The notes: generated by a model not told the origin, from the letters alone. A stretch of DNA of 64,000 nucleotides from Gaetbulibacter sp. 4G1 (GCF_002741945.1 NZ_MDVN01000002.1:186001-250000), one strand, 5' to 3'; counted from the stretch's first letter, positions 16,997 to 26,861 are shown. Numbers and translations are program-made.

Positions 16997-18889
16997 TTAG
17001 CCTTTTAGCCATGCTTTTCGCAATGCTTTTTGTTCATCGGTAGCATTTTCATTTGGTAAAATACCTTTTCCAGTTGTATACGTTTTAGTTGTTTTTGTTT
17101 TAATAACAACTTCTTCTTCTCCTCTATTTAAAACAACCTCTATCTCTTTTCCTGGTTTCCAAGAAAACACCTCTTGTAAAATAGTATTGGCATTTTGCAA
17201 TGTTAATGCAGTGCCGTTAATAGTTTTTATAACGTCGTTAGGCTGTGCACCATTGTCTGCCCAAAAACTGTTTTTCAATACCATATCTGTAAAAAATATA
17301 GTCCCTTTTTGTCCATCTCCACTAACTATTGGTGCACCATTCATTAATATATAATTGGTCTCTACTTTACCCTCTCCAATTTTTAATCCTACTTTTTCGA
17401 AAAACTCATTATAGTTTATTGGTATATCACCAATTACATGATCGTTAAAAAAGGTTCTTAGTGATGGATATGTCATAGCTACAATTTCGTCTATAATTTT
17501 GTCATCATCAAACGGTTTATTTTTTCCATATTTATTTGATAATTCTTTCATTAAAGATAAAATACCTCGATTACCATTACTTTCTTCGCGCATTAAAATA
17601 TCTATGCACATCCCAATTAAAGCGCCTTTTTGATAAACGTTTATATATTGATCTTTATATGGTGCTTTTAAAACATTTTCGCTCATGATAGTAAAACTCA
17701 TGGCGTCGTTCATTTGAGAGGCAGCTTGAATTTTACCCATCATTTTATTATAAAAAGAGGTCTCATCTACTAACCCTTCGCTAATTTGAAATAAAGAGGC
17801 AAAATATTCAGTAACGCCCTCATACATCCATAAATGCTTAGAGAATGTTGGGTTGTTATAATCAAAATAATGCACATCTTCAGAGTGCACACTTAGTGGA
17901 GTTACAATATGAAAAAACTCATGAGATACAACATCAATCATACCTTCATCAAGAGCTTCTTTGGACATTGACTCTGGCATAACAACTACAGTTGATGTGT
18001 GATGCTCTAAAGCTCCAAAACCTTTTGGAGAAGTTTCTTTTCCATCAGATAAGTACAAATAAATGTCGTAACGTGGTGTTGTATTAACATCTCCTAAATA
18101 AGCCTTTTGAGCTTTCATCATATTATAAATCGTTTCTTTTAACGATTTAGCTGAATGCACCTTGTTTGGTGAGTATACGCTCAAAACTATTTTAATATCA
18201 CCTACCAAAAACTCTTCAACATCCATATTTCCATACATCATTGGATTATCTGTAATGTCAAAATATCTAGGGGCAAAATAACTTGTTATTGTGTTTTTAC
18301 CATCCTCAGTTTGCTTAGAACCGATATTTTGTAATGCAGATGTGCGCGCTAAATCAGTTTTGGCTGTGACATCTAATTTGTATTGATTATTTTTTAGTGA
18401 ATCAAAATATCCAATAAAACCATGTAAATTCAATACATAATTATTTTCTTCAATATTAGTTCCCGATGGTGAAAACGGAGTTTCTTTGCCTATACCTCCT
18501 TCAGCTTCAATATCAAAAGTATCATTTACTAAATAAGTTATTTTATCAAGTTCAGTAGCATTAGCAATCGTCCAAGAATTGTCATCAACTTTAGTAGCTA
18601 CCATTTCGTTTCCTTTATAATCAAAAGCTTTGAAATCATCAACATAACTTCCAAAATTACTTACTGAATAAGTTCCTTGAACAACTTTTGGTAGTCGATA
18701 TGTTACCGTTTCAACTGTAAAACGTCCTGGGTTTATGGTAACTGGTGCTTTATCGTCTACGACATTATTTAAATCTATTGCTGTTTCAATTGGTAAGCTT
18801 GTTGCTAAATCGTTAACATTATTTTTTGTTGAACCACAACTTGCTAATAAAATACCTGCAAATAATGCAGTTAGTGTTCTATTCTTCAT
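16997..18889 (-). CDS. M61-family metallopeptidase lipoprotein with PDZ domain
   Basis: 630 residues. The lipobox LLASCGS puts the acylated Cys at about residue 18. The central catalytic domain has the zinc-binding HEFFH motif (VVSHEFFHIVTPL), with a downstream acidic EGVTEYFASL helix that supplies the third ligand. A PDZ-like domain occupies the C-terminal third (about 520-600; GAQPNDVIKTINGTAL). M61 peptidases are glycyl aminopeptidase-like, and flavobacterial members are periplasmic or surface lipoproteins. Divergent from the glycosyltransferase; a -7-like TATTTTCG lies upstream. Confidence 0.93.
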   Translation of the reverse strand: MKNRTLTALFAGILLASCGSTKNNVNDLATSLPIETAIDLNNVVDDKAPVTINPGRFTVETVTYRLPKVVQGTYSVSNFGSYVDDFKAFDYKGNEMVATKVDDNSWTIANATELDKITYLVNDTFDIEAEGGIGKETPFSPSGTNIEENNYVLNLHGFIGYFDSLKNNQYKLDVTAKTDLARTSALQNIGSKQTEDGKNTITSYFAPRYFDITDNPMMYGNMDVEEFLVGDIKIVLSVYSPNKVHSAKSLKETIYNMMKAQKAYLGDVNTTPRYDIYLYLSDGKETSPKGFGALEHHTSTVVVMPESMSKEALDEGMIDVVSHEFFHIVTPLSVHSEDVHYFDYNNPTFSKHLWMYEGVTEYFASLFQISEGLVDETSFYNKMMGKIQAASQMNDAMSFTIMSENVLKAPYKDQYINVYQKGALIGMCIDILMREESNGNRGILSLMKELSNKYGKNKPFDDDKIIDEIVAMTYPSLRTFFNDHVIGDIPINYNEFFEKVGLKIGEGKVETNYILMNGAPIVSGDGQKGTIFFTDMVLKNSFWADNGAQPNDVIKTINGTALTLQNANTILQEVFSWKPGKEIEVVLNRGEEEVVIKTKTTKTYTTGKGILPNENATDEQKALRKAWLKG

Positions 18890-18981
18890 CTCTTTATAAA
18901 TCTATGTTCTGTTTATTGACGCCGAAAATACCATTATGTTACGACGTCCATTCTTAAGATTCTGTTAAAAAAAGAGGATTT

Positions 18982-20004
18982 ATGTATATTCGTCGCATGC
19001 AAAAACCCCTAATAAGTATATTAACACCTTTTAAAAACACAGAAGCGTTTTTAGAAGATTGCCTAAATTCTATTTTGAAACAAACTTATAGCAATTGGGA
19101 ATTACTGATTGTTGACGATTCTTCTAGTGATTCTAGTAACAAAATAGTTCAATCATTTTCTAAAAAAGATAGTAGAATCATCCTTTTAAAGAATTCTGGA
19201 AATGGTATTATTGATGCCTTAAAACTAGCTTTTAAAAAAAGTAAAGGCGAGTTTATTACAAGAATGGATAGTGATGATGTAATGCGGCCTAACAAGTTAG
19301 AAGTGTTAGCAAATAAGCTTTTAGCTCACGGAAAAAAACATGTTGCCATAGGTTTGGTTAATTATTTTTCCGAGGAAGGTATAAAAAGTGGTTATAAAAG
19401 TTATGAAACTTGGCTGAATGGCTTAACTAAAACTGGTAAAAATTATTCTGAGATTTATAAAGAGTGTGTGATTCCTTCTCCTTGTTGGATGATTCACAGA
19501 ACAGATTTAATAGCTTGTGATGCTTTTAATCCAAACACCTACCCTGAAGATTACGATTTAGCTTTCAGGTTTTATAAATATAATTACAAATGTATCTCAT
19601 GTAATGAAGTAATACATGACTGGCGCGATTATAGTTCGCGAACTTCAAGGACACATATACATTATGCCGAAAATCATTTTATAGATTTAAAACTCCACTA
19701 TTTTTTAGAGCTAGATTACAACACAAACAAAAAGCTTGTGGTATGGGGAGCAGGAAACAAAGGAAAAACTATTGCTAAAAAACTGATTAAAGAAAATATC
19801 TCATTTGAATGGATTTGCGATAACCCAAACAAAATTGGACGTGATATTTACGGAAAAATGCTACATTCCTTTAGTTTTTTAGCAACCATTAAAAACCCAC
19901 AAAGCATAATAACAGTGGCTAATAAAAGTGCCCAAAAAGAGATTAAAGCTTATATGAATAAATTGCAAATGAAGCCTGTTAATGATTATATTTTCTTTTG
20001 TTAA
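18982..20004 (+). CDS. family 2 glycosyltransferase with C-terminal Rossmann-like segment
   Basis: 340 residues from the first ATG. A second ATG at 18997 (MQKPLISILTPFKN) matches the usual GT2 start better, and the first ATG is overlapped by a -7-like TATATTCG, so 18997 may be the true start with a leaderless message. Residues about 10-220 are the GT-A fold with MDSDD as the DxD metal site. From about residue 245 a second segment opens with VVWGAGNKGKTIAKKL, a nucleotide-binding loop as in sugar-modifying or CoA-binding-like Rossmann domains. Acceptor unknown; no polysaccharide cluster is nearby. Confidence 0.85.
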   Translation: MYIRRMQKPLISILTPFKNTEAFLEDCLNSILKQTYSNWELLIVDDSSSDSSNKIVQSFSKKDSRIILLKNSGNGIIDALKLAFKKSKGEFITRMDSDDVMRPNKLEVLANKLLAHGKKHVAIGLVNYFSEEGIKSGYKSYETWLNGLTKTGKNYSEIYKECVIPSPCWMIHRTDLIACDAFNPNTYPEDYDLAFRFYKYNYKCISCNEVIHDWRDYSSRTSRTHIHYAENHFIDLKLHYFLELDYNTNKKLVVWGAGNKGKTIAKKLIKENISFEWICDNPNKIGRDIYGKMLHSFSFLATIKNPQSIITVANKSAQKEIKAYMNKLQMKPVNDYIFFC

Positions 20005-20067
20005 TTAGCTATAAGCATATTTAAAAATTCATTTGCATTTTCTATATTAGCACAATCTAAAAACGCT

Positions 20068-21993
20068 ATGCAGTTTAAACACCCAGAACTTCTTTACGCA
20101 CTATTTTTACTGCTAATTCCTATTATTGTTCACTTATTTCAACTCAGAAAGTTTAAAAAAGTAGCTTTTACTAATGTGGCATTTTTAAAAGAAGCAACAC
20201 TTAAAACACGTAAAAACTCTCAAATAAAAAAATGGTTAGTGTTATGTACAAGGTTGCTGCTATTAACTTCGATAATATTTGCTTTTGCACAACCATTTAC
20301 TTCAAAAATTGACGCAATAAATATTAAAAAAGAAATCATTATTTACTTAGATAACTCTTTTAGTATGCAAGCTAAAGGTAATAAAGGAGAGCTATTAAAA
20401 CGTGCTGTTCAAGACATTATAAACAACGTGCCAGAGAACGAAAACATCTCATTATTTACAAACGATGCTGTTTATAAAAACACAACCATTAAAGCTATAA
20501 AAAATGATTTGTTACAGCTAGATTATACAGCAAATACTTTAACCATAGAAGCAGCATTATTAAAAAGTAATACATTGTTAGAAAACAAAACTAATAGCTT
20601 AAATAACATAGTTTTTGTTTCTGATTTTCAAAATAACACAAGTGACTTAACTATTAAAAAGGATTCATTAGTAAATCTACATTTTGTTAAATTACAACCA
20701 GTAAATTCAAATAACATTTCTATAGATAGCACTTATATTTCTAATATATCGCCAACAAATATTGAGCTTACTGTACAATTAAAGGAAAACGGAGAAAAAA
20801 TTGAAAGTGTTCCAGTGTCATTATTCAATAATGATAATTTAATTGCTAAAACTTCAGTAGAGCTTAATGATAAAGCTTCTACTATATTTACACTTCCTAC
20901 CAATAATTCCATTAAAGGAAAAATTGTTATTGATGATATAAACTTGAGGTTTGATAATAGCCTGTATTTTAGCATTAGTAGTGAATCAAAGATTAATGTG
21001 TTGTCTATTAATGAAAATGACGATTCATTTTTAAAACGAATATACAATGCTGTTGAGTTTAATTACACATCAACTTCAACAAATCAGTTAAACTACAATC
21101 TTATAGATAATCAGCACATCATTATATTAAATGAATTAAGCTCTATTCCAAACGCATTAATTTCTACAATTAAAGCTTTTACAAATCAAGGTGGGTCTCT
21201 AATTATTATTCCTTCAACAGGCATTACAAAATCATCTTATGATGCCTTACTTTTAAACTATAATACCTCATTTAACAATTTAATAGAAACTAAAAAACAA
21301 ATTACAAATATAAATTACTCACATCCTTTATATAGCAAAGATGTATTTGAGAAACAAGTGAGTAATTTTCAATATCCAAAAGTAAATAGCTTTTACAATG
21401 TGTCTTCAAGTGGTGCCTCAGCAGTTTTGAGCTATGAAGATGACAAAGCATTTTTGTATCAAAATAAAAACACTTTTATATTTTCAACAGCTTTAAATAG
21501 TGATAATTCAAACTTTAAAAATTCTCCTTTAATAGTTCCAACATTTTATAATATAGCAAAATCTAGTTTTAAAATCCCACAATTGTATTACACTATTGGA
21601 GAAGAAAACAGATTTGATGTTGATACTCAATTACAACAAGATGATATTTTATCATTAGTAAATAACTATATAAATATTATCCCTAAACAACAATATTTTA
21701 ATAACAAAGTGATTATAAACACCTCAGAAAATCCGTTATTATCTGGTACTTATTCAATAAAAAACAGAACCATTGATATTGCAAACGTTAGCTACAATTA
21801 CAATAGAAATGAAAGCCGTTTAGTTTACAATAATCTTTCAAACTTAAAAGATATTTCAGTAAGTGATTCTGTTACTAAAATTTTTGACACTATAAAAAGT
21901 GACTCAAAAATTAATGCCTTATGGAAATGGTTTGTTATTTTTGCACTAGCGTTATTGATTATTGAAATGCTCATCTTAAAATATTTTAAATGA
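20068..21993 (+). CDS. BatA/VWA domain membrane protein
   Basis: 641 residues. The N-terminus (FKHPELLYALFLLLIPIIVH, then KKVAFTNVAFLKE) is the double-transmembrane 'BatA N-terminal' domain common in Bacteroidota. A von Willebrand A-like domain follows, with the MIDAS DNSFS at about residues 97-101. A large periplasmic region leads to a final membrane helix near 620-637. Such proteins are linked to aerotolerance operons and to chaperone-like complexes with MoxR ATPases, none of which is adjacent here. The stop overlaps the next start as ATGA. Confidence 0.87.
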   Translation: MQFKHPELLYALFLLLIPIIVHLFQLRKFKKVAFTNVAFLKEATLKTRKNSQIKKWLVLCTRLLLLTSIIFAFAQPFTSKIDAINIKKEIIIYLDNSFSMQAKGNKGELLKRAVQDIINNVPENENISLFTNDAVYKNTTIKAIKNDLLQLDYTANTLTIEAALLKSNTLLENKTNSLNNIVFVSDFQNNTSDLTIKKDSLVNLHFVKLQPVNSNNISIDSTYISNISPTNIELTVQLKENGEKIESVPVSLFNNDNLIAKTSVELNDKASTIFTLPTNNSIKGKIVIDDINLRFDNSLYFSISSESKINVLSINENDDSFLKRIYNAVEFNYTSTSTNQLNYNLIDNQHIIILNELSSIPNALISTIKAFTNQGGSLIIIPSTGITKSSYDALLLNYNTSFNNLIETKKQITNINYSHPLYSKDVFEKQVSNFQYPKVNSFYNVSSSGASAVLSYEDDKAFLYQNKNTFIFSTALNSDNSNFKNSPLIVPTFYNIAKSSFKIPQLYYTIGEENRFDVDTQLQQDDILSLVNNYINIIPKQQYFNNKVIINTSENPLLSGTYSIKNRTIDIANVSYNYNRNESRLVYNNLSNLKDISVSDSVTKIFDTIKSDSKINALWKWFVIFALALLIIEMLILKYFK

Positions 21994-23246
21994 ACATACT
22001 TATAAAGTCTGCTACAATCATAGATTCTAAAAGTGAGTTTCACAACACAACTCAAGATTTATTAATTGAAAAAGGTGTAATTTCAAAAGTTGGAAAAAAC
22101 CTAAAAAATCCAAAAAATTATCGAGAAATAAAATTAGACAACCTACACATATCTCAAGGTTGGTTTGATAGTAGTGTGTGTTTTGGAGAACCTGGTTTTG
22201 AAGAGCGTGATACTATTGCTAACGGGCTTAAGACTGCTGCTTGTTCTGGTTTTACTGGTATAGCTATGAATGCTAATACAAACCCTGTAATAGATTCTAA
22301 TTCTGACATAACATTTGTAAACTCAAAATCAGCCAACAATGCAGTGTCTTTATTACCAATTGGTGCGCTTACTGTAAATAGCAAAGGTGAAGATTTAGCA
22401 GAACTATTTGACATGAATAATGCTGGATCCGTTGCTTTTTACGATTATAAAAAGCCTGTATCAAACCCAAATTTAATGAAGATTGCGTTGCAATATGCTA
22501 GTAATTTTGGCGGTTTGGTTTGCTCATTTCCTCAAGAAAATAAAATTTCTGGTCAGGGTGTTATGAATGAAAACATAACAAGTACTTCTTTAGGCTTAAA
22601 AGGGAATCCTGCCTTAGCAGAAGAATTACAGATAGTTCGAGATTTATTTTTACTAGAATATACAGGAGGAAAATTACATATTCCAACTATTTCGACTGCA
22701 AAGTCGGTTGAATTAATTAGAGACGCTAAAAAGAAAAAGCTAGATGTAAGTTGTAGCGTTGCCATACATAATTTGTATTTTACTGATGATACTTTAACAG
22801 ATTTCAATACATATTTTAAAGTATTACCTCCATTACGGGTACAGCAAGATGTTGATGCTTTAATTGAAGGTATAAAAGACGGCACAATAGATATGGTCAC
22901 TAGTGACCACAACCCAATAGATATTGAGCAAAAGAAAGTGGAGTTTGATCATGCAGACTATGGTACTATTGGGCTCGAATCTGCTTTTGGAGCTTTACAA
23001 AATATATTTACAACTAAAAAAACAATTGAAATTTTAATCAAAGGAAAGTCTCGTTTTGGGTTAGACCAAACTCCAATTAATATTGGAAACACGGTAAATA
23101 TTACACTTTTTAATCCAGATTCAAAATATACTTTTACTAAGAACGACATTATTTCGAAATCTAAAAATACCATCTTTGAAAACGAAAATTTAAAAGGAAA
23201 AGTTTATGGTATTATTTCGAATAATAAAGTTTCTATAAACTCTTAA
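21990..23246 (+). CDS. dihydroorotase homologue lacking most metal ligands
   Basis: 418 residues, full length for the dihydroorotase/amidohydrolase fold. The metal site is degraded. The canonical HVHLREPG is here SVCFGEPG (His to Ser62 and Cys64, Arg to Gly66). The His-containing HxED segment reads CSFPQE. The ICHVST segment reads HIPTIST, so the His is Thr233. Only the last ligand, Asp306 in TSDHNP, is kept. Compare PyrC' of Pseudomonas, an inactive subunit that structures aspartate transcarbamoylase. It is translationally coupled (ATGA) to the BatA-like gene. I infer a non-catalytic or re-purposed protein; annotating it as active PyrC would be unsafe. Confidence 0.85.
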   Translation: MNILIKSATIIDSKSEFHNTTQDLLIEKGVISKVGKNLKNPKNYREIKLDNLHISQGWFDSSVCFGEPGFEERDTIANGLKTAACSGFTGIAMNANTNPVIDSNSDITFVNSKSANNAVSLLPIGALTVNSKGEDLAELFDMNNAGSVAFYDYKKPVSNPNLMKIALQYASNFGGLVCSFPQENKISGQGVMNENITSTSLGLKGNPALAEELQIVRDLFLLEYTGGKLHIPTISTAKSVELIRDAKKKKLDVSCSVAIHNLYFTDDTLTDFNTYFKVLPPLRVQQDVDALIEGIKDGTIDMVTSDHNPIDIEQKKVEFDHADYGTIGLESAFGALQNIFTTKKTIEILIKGKSRFGLDQTPINIGNTVNITLFNPDSKYTFTKNDIISKSKNTIFENENLKGKVYGIISNNKVSINS

Positions 23247-23248
23247 TT

Positions 23249-23581
23249 ATGACAAAACAAGATGTTGAAGAAGGCAAAAGCTTAGCCATTGTTGGCTATT
23301 TAGCAATTATAGGTATTATCATTGCATATTTTTTAAATAACGATAAAAAAAACCCTTTTACCAGTTTTCATATAAGACAATCTATTGGCTTATGGCTCAT
23401 GTTTCATTTACTTGGTTTTGTTGCTACCTCTTTTGATAGTTGGGGTGTAAGCTCCGGTTTTTACTTGTTTTTTTGTGTACTTTTTATCTATGGGTTAATT
23501 GGAGCCATTAGTGGCAAAGCTCAAACCATACCTCTATTGGGCGAGTTATTTCAAAAATGGTTTAGTAATATAGGCAGATAA
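23249..23581 (+). CDS. small DUF4870-like integral membrane protein
   Basis: 110 residues with about three hydrophobic helices (about 11-32, 47-65, 70-88). The FHIRQSIGLWL stretch and the overall layout match the Tic20/DUF4870-like family of small membrane proteins; function unknown. It starts 2 bases after the dihydroorotase-like gene and its stop abuts the esterase gene, so it belongs to a four-gene unit with the BatA-like protein and the esterase. Confidence 0.8.
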   Translation: MTKQDVEEGKSLAIVGYLAIIGIIIAYFLNNDKKNPFTSFHIRQSIGLWLMFHLLGFVATSFDSWGVSSGFYLFFCVLFIYGLIGAISGKAQTIPLLGELFQKWFSNIGR

Positions 23582-24238
23582 ATGATAAATACTTCACTCT
23601 CTTTACAACACATAATTCGTAAATCTACTTTAACAGAAAATGCACCATTATTAATTATGATGCACGGTTATGGTAGTGATGAAAATGATTTGTTTTCATT
23701 TGCTAACGAACTACCAGAAGAATTGTTTATCATTTCTGTAAAAGCACCTTACCCTATGCAGCCTTACGGTAATGCTTGGTATGCAATTAATTTTGATGCA
23801 GAAAAAGGTAAATGGAATGATAATGAACAAGCCAAAGAATCGCTAGATTTAATCGCTACTTTTATAAATGAAGCTGTAAGCAACTACCCTGTAAACAAAA
23901 ACAATGTTTCTCTTTTAGGGTTTAGCCAAGGTTCAATTTTAAGCTATGCTGTTGCATTAACTTATCCAGAAAAAGTAAAGAATATTATAGCACTTAGCGG
24001 TTATATTAATCATGATATTCTTCCTCAAGATATAAAGCAAAAAGATTTTTCTAATTTAGATTTTTATAGCTCTCATGGAAGTGTCGATCAAGTTATTCCT
24101 GTAGATTGGGCTAGACAAAACTCGCCTTTTTTAAACTCATTAAATATTAAAAACACCTATTCGGAATTCCCTGTTGGTCATGGAGTAGCTCCACAAAATT
24201 TTTACGAATTTAAAGATTGGTTGAGTAAACGAATTTAA
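23582..24238 (+). CDS. phospholipase/carboxylesterase-type alpha/beta hydrolase
   Basis: 218 residues, cytoplasmic, no signal peptide. It has the oxyanion MMHGYGSDEND, the nucleophile elbow GFSQGS with Ser at about 119, and catalytic Asp (VDQVIPV) and His (PVGHGVAP). This is the esterase/acyl-protein thioesterase-like subgroup that cleaves short acyl esters; the natural substrate is unknown. It is last in the unit and its stop is 8 bases from the converging LacI gene. Confidence 0.92.
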   Translation: MINTSLSLQHIIRKSTLTENAPLLIMMHGYGSDENDLFSFANELPEELFIISVKAPYPMQPYGNAWYAINFDAEKGKWNDNEQAKESLDLIATFINEAVSNYPVNKNNVSLLGFSQGSILSYAVALTYPEKVKNIIALSGYINHDILPQDIKQKDFSNLDFYSSHGSVDQVIPVDWARQNSPFLNSLNIKNTYSEFPVGHGVAPQNFYEFKDWLSKRI

Positions 24239-24246
24239 TTAACTAT

Positions 24247-25263
24247 CTAATTCCTTGAAGATTCTCTTACTATAAGTTTGTGACGTAAACTTATAGCGTT
24301 TGTTTCTTGTAGGTTAATATTCCCTTTTATTTGATTAATAATACTCTCACCAGCCAAAAGTCCCATATTATAACCAGGATACTCTATGGTGCTCAATGTT
24401 GGTGTAACTAATACAGATATTGGATCATTATTAAAACCAACAATTTTTAAGTCTTCTGGGATATTATAATTTTCTTTTTTTAATTCTTTTATACAGTGAG
24501 CTGCAAATGAATCGGCCAAAATAAATAAACCATCTACAGGCTCATCCATATTCTTTATATAATCAAGGACATCACTAGTGTTTTTTGGTTCCATAGTAGT
24601 TTCAAAAATGCAATCAGTACTAAACTTATATTTGTTAGCTTTCAATGCTTTTTTATAACCCAAAACCCGATCGGCATAAACATTTCTTTTTAGATTTCCA
24701 GTAATGACTATTATATTCTTACATCCTTGTTGTATCAAATGGTCGGTAGCATCGTAACCAGCTTGAACATTATCAATAACAATGGTCGGGCAATTTGGTA
24801 ATACATGAACCCGATCCATAAAAATTAATGGTATTTTAGATTTAATAAATGGCGTAAAATGATCGTAGTTTTCAGTATTGAAAGCCAAGGAAACCAAGAT
24901 AGCATCAATCCCGCTATTATAAAGTGTTTTAGCATTTAGCTTTTCCTTTTCCATCGATTCTAAAGATTGGCTAATAATTAAATTATAACCTGCTTCATTG
25001 GCGACCTTTTCTACGCCAGCCAAAAGTGTAGACATAAAATATGAATCTAATTTTGGTATGATTACCCCTATTGTATTAGATTTTTGTGTACGTAAATTAA
25101 CAGCAAACTTATTTACTTTATATCCCAATTCATTAGCCTTCAAAACAACCTTGTCTTTAGTTTTTTTACTAATTGAAGGATGGTTGTTCAAACTTCTACT
25201 AATAGTTCCTGGTGAAACATTTAGTTCTTTAGCCAAATCATATATGGTTATTTTTTTCTCCAC
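24247..25263 (-). CDS. LacI-family transcriptional regulator
   Basis: 338 residues. The N-terminal helix-turn-helix (TIYDLAKELNVSPGTISRSLNN, residues 6-27 in two parts) and hinge helix (about 50-60) are classic LacI/GalR. The rest is a periplasmic-binding-like effector domain (starting TIGVIIPKLDS) that would bind a sugar or sugar derivative. It faces the PmoA-like operon across 341 bp, and a strong LacI-type operator lies in that gap at 25471. A repressor of that operon, released by a sugar, is the obvious inference. A -7-like motif for its own promoter is at 25284-25291. Confidence 0.95.
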   Translation of the reverse strand: MEKKITIYDLAKELNVSPGTISRSLNNHPSISKKTKDKVVLKANELGYKVNKFAVNLRTQKSNTIGVIIPKLDSYFMSTLLAGVEKVANEAGYNLIISQSLESMEKEKLNAKTLYNSGIDAILVSLAFNTENYDHFTPFIKSKIPLIFMDRVHVLPNCPTIVIDNVQAGYDATDHLIQQGCKNIIVITGNLKRNVYADRVLGYKKALKANKYKFSTDCIFETTMEPKNTSDVLDYIKNMDEPVDGLFILADSFAAHCIKELKKENYNIPEDLKIVGFNNDPISVLVTPTLSTIEYPGYNMGLLAGESIINQIKGNINLQETNAISLRHKLIVRESSRN

Positions 25264-25470
25264 GCCTTATAAAAATTTCGTAACAAATTTATAGTAATAT
25301 TATTAAGTAATTATAGTTTTTACAAAAAATCCATGCAACAAATCAAAACAATAATAAGTAAAAATAAAGTATAAAACCTTTGTTTTTAAGCTATTCATAT
25401 TAAAAAACAACCAAAAAGCTATACTTTTTAATAAAAATTATATTTATAAATATATTATTTCGTTAAATTA

Positions 25471-25486
25471 ATGCAATCGGTTGCAT
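25471..25486. promoter_or_regulatory. LacI-type operator
   Basis: ATGCAATCGGTTGCAT is an inverted repeat centred on CG with seven of eight paired positions complementary. This matches the TGCAA-nCGn-TTGCA style of LacI/GalR operators. It overlaps the -33 element of the operon promoter, so binding would block polymerase. Confidence 0.75.
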
Positions 25487-25511
25487 AAATTATTCATATC
25501 ATATATATTTG
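25481..25511 (+). promoter_or_regulatory. candidate promoter of the DUF6807-ThuA-Gfo/Idh operon
   Basis: TTG (25481-25483), a 20-base gap, then TATATTTG (25504-25511) fit the Bacteroidota promoter pattern. The first gene starts 94 bases further on, leaving a leader of nearly 90 bases. Confidence 0.6.
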
Positions 25512-25604
25512 TTATCTTAATAACGTATTAAAGCAAATATTGAATTGATATTATGCACAAATCAATTTCAATTTTGTTAAATAAGCTATCCGCAATTAAA
25601 TCAA

Positions 25605-26861
25605 ATGAGATTAAAACTATTATTTTCTATTTTGCCTTTTCTCTTTTTTAATTGTACTGAAGAGTTACTTAGGTTTTCAGTAAACTCTGGAAACTATGAT
25701 CGGTCTGATTGCCCAGTTTCCACTCCATTCCCATCACTAGAGTTTGATCATAAAAAAATACAATTAGTAGAATTAGTTGGTACTACTAAAAAACCGGTTC
25801 CTTTTCAATTTGATAGAAATATAAACAAACTTTGGTTTATATTAGATGGATTAACGCCCAAAGAAACCGTTAGGCATTTTGCAATAATAGAAAGCAAGGA
25901 GGAAATCGAAAATCAGCAAATTCAAATTAGTAAAGAAAAAGGTGCTTTTCAATTTAAGTATAAAGAGCAGCCCATTTTAAATTATCAATTCGGAATGGTT
26001 TACCCTCCAAAAAGTGTAGATGATGCCTATAAAAAGTCTGGATTTTTACACCCCGTCTTTTCACCAGAAGGTGAAATATTAACTAGAATCCAAGCACCAG
26101 ACCATTACCATCATTATGGAATTTGGGGTCCATGGACGAAAACTAACATTAATGGCAGATCAGTTGATTTTTGGAACTTAGGAAAGAAGCAAGGAACTGT
26201 TTTATTTAAATCTTTTTTAAACGAAGTTCAAGGAGATGTTTATAGTAGTTTTATCGCATTACAAGAGCATCTAGATTTTAAAGCTGTAGAAAAAAACAGA
26301 ACTGCAATAAATGAAGAATTGGAAGTAAAAGTTTGGAATATTGAATCTGAAAATAAATTTTGGTTGGTTGATTACACTACAAAAATTAAAAGCCCTCTTG
26401 ATTCAGGTATTCTTCTTGATGCCTATCGCTATGGTGGTGGAATAGGGTTTAGAGCTACTGAAAAATGGCATAAAAACAATGCTTCTGTATTAACCTCTGC
26501 AGGTAAAGATCGTTTGTCTGCAGATGGAAGTTCTGCCAAATGGGTAATAATTGAAGGTGAATCTAAAACTAAAAAAGGTCGGAGTGGTATCTTATTCATG
26601 GGGTTTCCAGATAATAAGGAATTCCCAGAGCCTATGAGAGTTTGGCCAGTAGATGCAAATGATGGAAGAGGTGACATGTTTTTTGAATTTTGCCCAATTC
26701 GTCATGTAGAATGGAAAATAGAAAGTAAAAAACAATATAGTTTAAATTACCGCTTGCTTATTTTTGATGGTGAAATTACAGCTGAACAAGCTGAAATACA
26801 CTGGCAAGGATTTGCTAACCCACCAAACGCAACGATAATATCTAATAAAATAAAAAAATGA
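25605..26861 (+). CDS. DUF6807 (PmoA-like) family lipoprotein
   Basis: 418 residues. The signal peptide has a lipobox-like FFNC with Cys at about 17. The body matches the DUF6807/PmoA-like family: HPVFSPEGEILTR, PDHYHHYGIWGPW with clustered His, and a C-terminal beta-rich half. Despite the Pfam nickname it is not a methane monooxygenase. Members travel with ThuA and Gfo/Idh/MocA proteins in Bacteroidota and planctomycete sugar loci, and the His cluster suggests a metal or sugar site; the reaction is not established. First gene of the operon, overlapping the next by 4 bases (ATGA). Confidence 0.88.
   Translation: MRLKLLFSILPFLFFNCTEELLRFSVNSGNYDRSDCPVSTPFPSLEFDHKKIQLVELVGTTKKPVPFQFDRNINKLWFILDGLTPKETVRHFAIIESKEEIENQQIQISKEKGAFQFKYKEQPILNYQFGMVYPPKSVDDAYKKSGFLHPVFSPEGEILTRIQAPDHYHHYGIWGPWTKTNINGRSVDFWNLGKKQGTVLFKSFLNEVQGDVYSSFIALQEHLDFKAVEKNRTAINEELEVKVWNIESENKFWLVDYTTKIKSPLDSGILLDAYRYGGGIGFRATEKWHKNNASVLTSAGKDRLSADGSSAKWVIIEGESKTKKGRSGILFMGFPDNKEFPEPMRVWPVDANDGRGDMFFEFCPIRHVEWKIESKKQYSLNYRLLIFDGEITAEQAEIHWQGFANPPNATIISNKIKK

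Larger units (their letters stand above)
25264..25604. other. 341-bp regulatory region between the LacI gene and its putative operon
   Basis: No gene is seen. From left to right it holds a -7-like TAAATTTG read toward the LacI gene (25284-25291), an ATGCAA half-site (25333-25338), the LacI-type operator (25471-25486), a promoter for the operon (25481-25511), and a possible leader hairpin ATTGAATTGAT/ATCAATTTCAAT (25539-25572). Confidence 0.6.
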
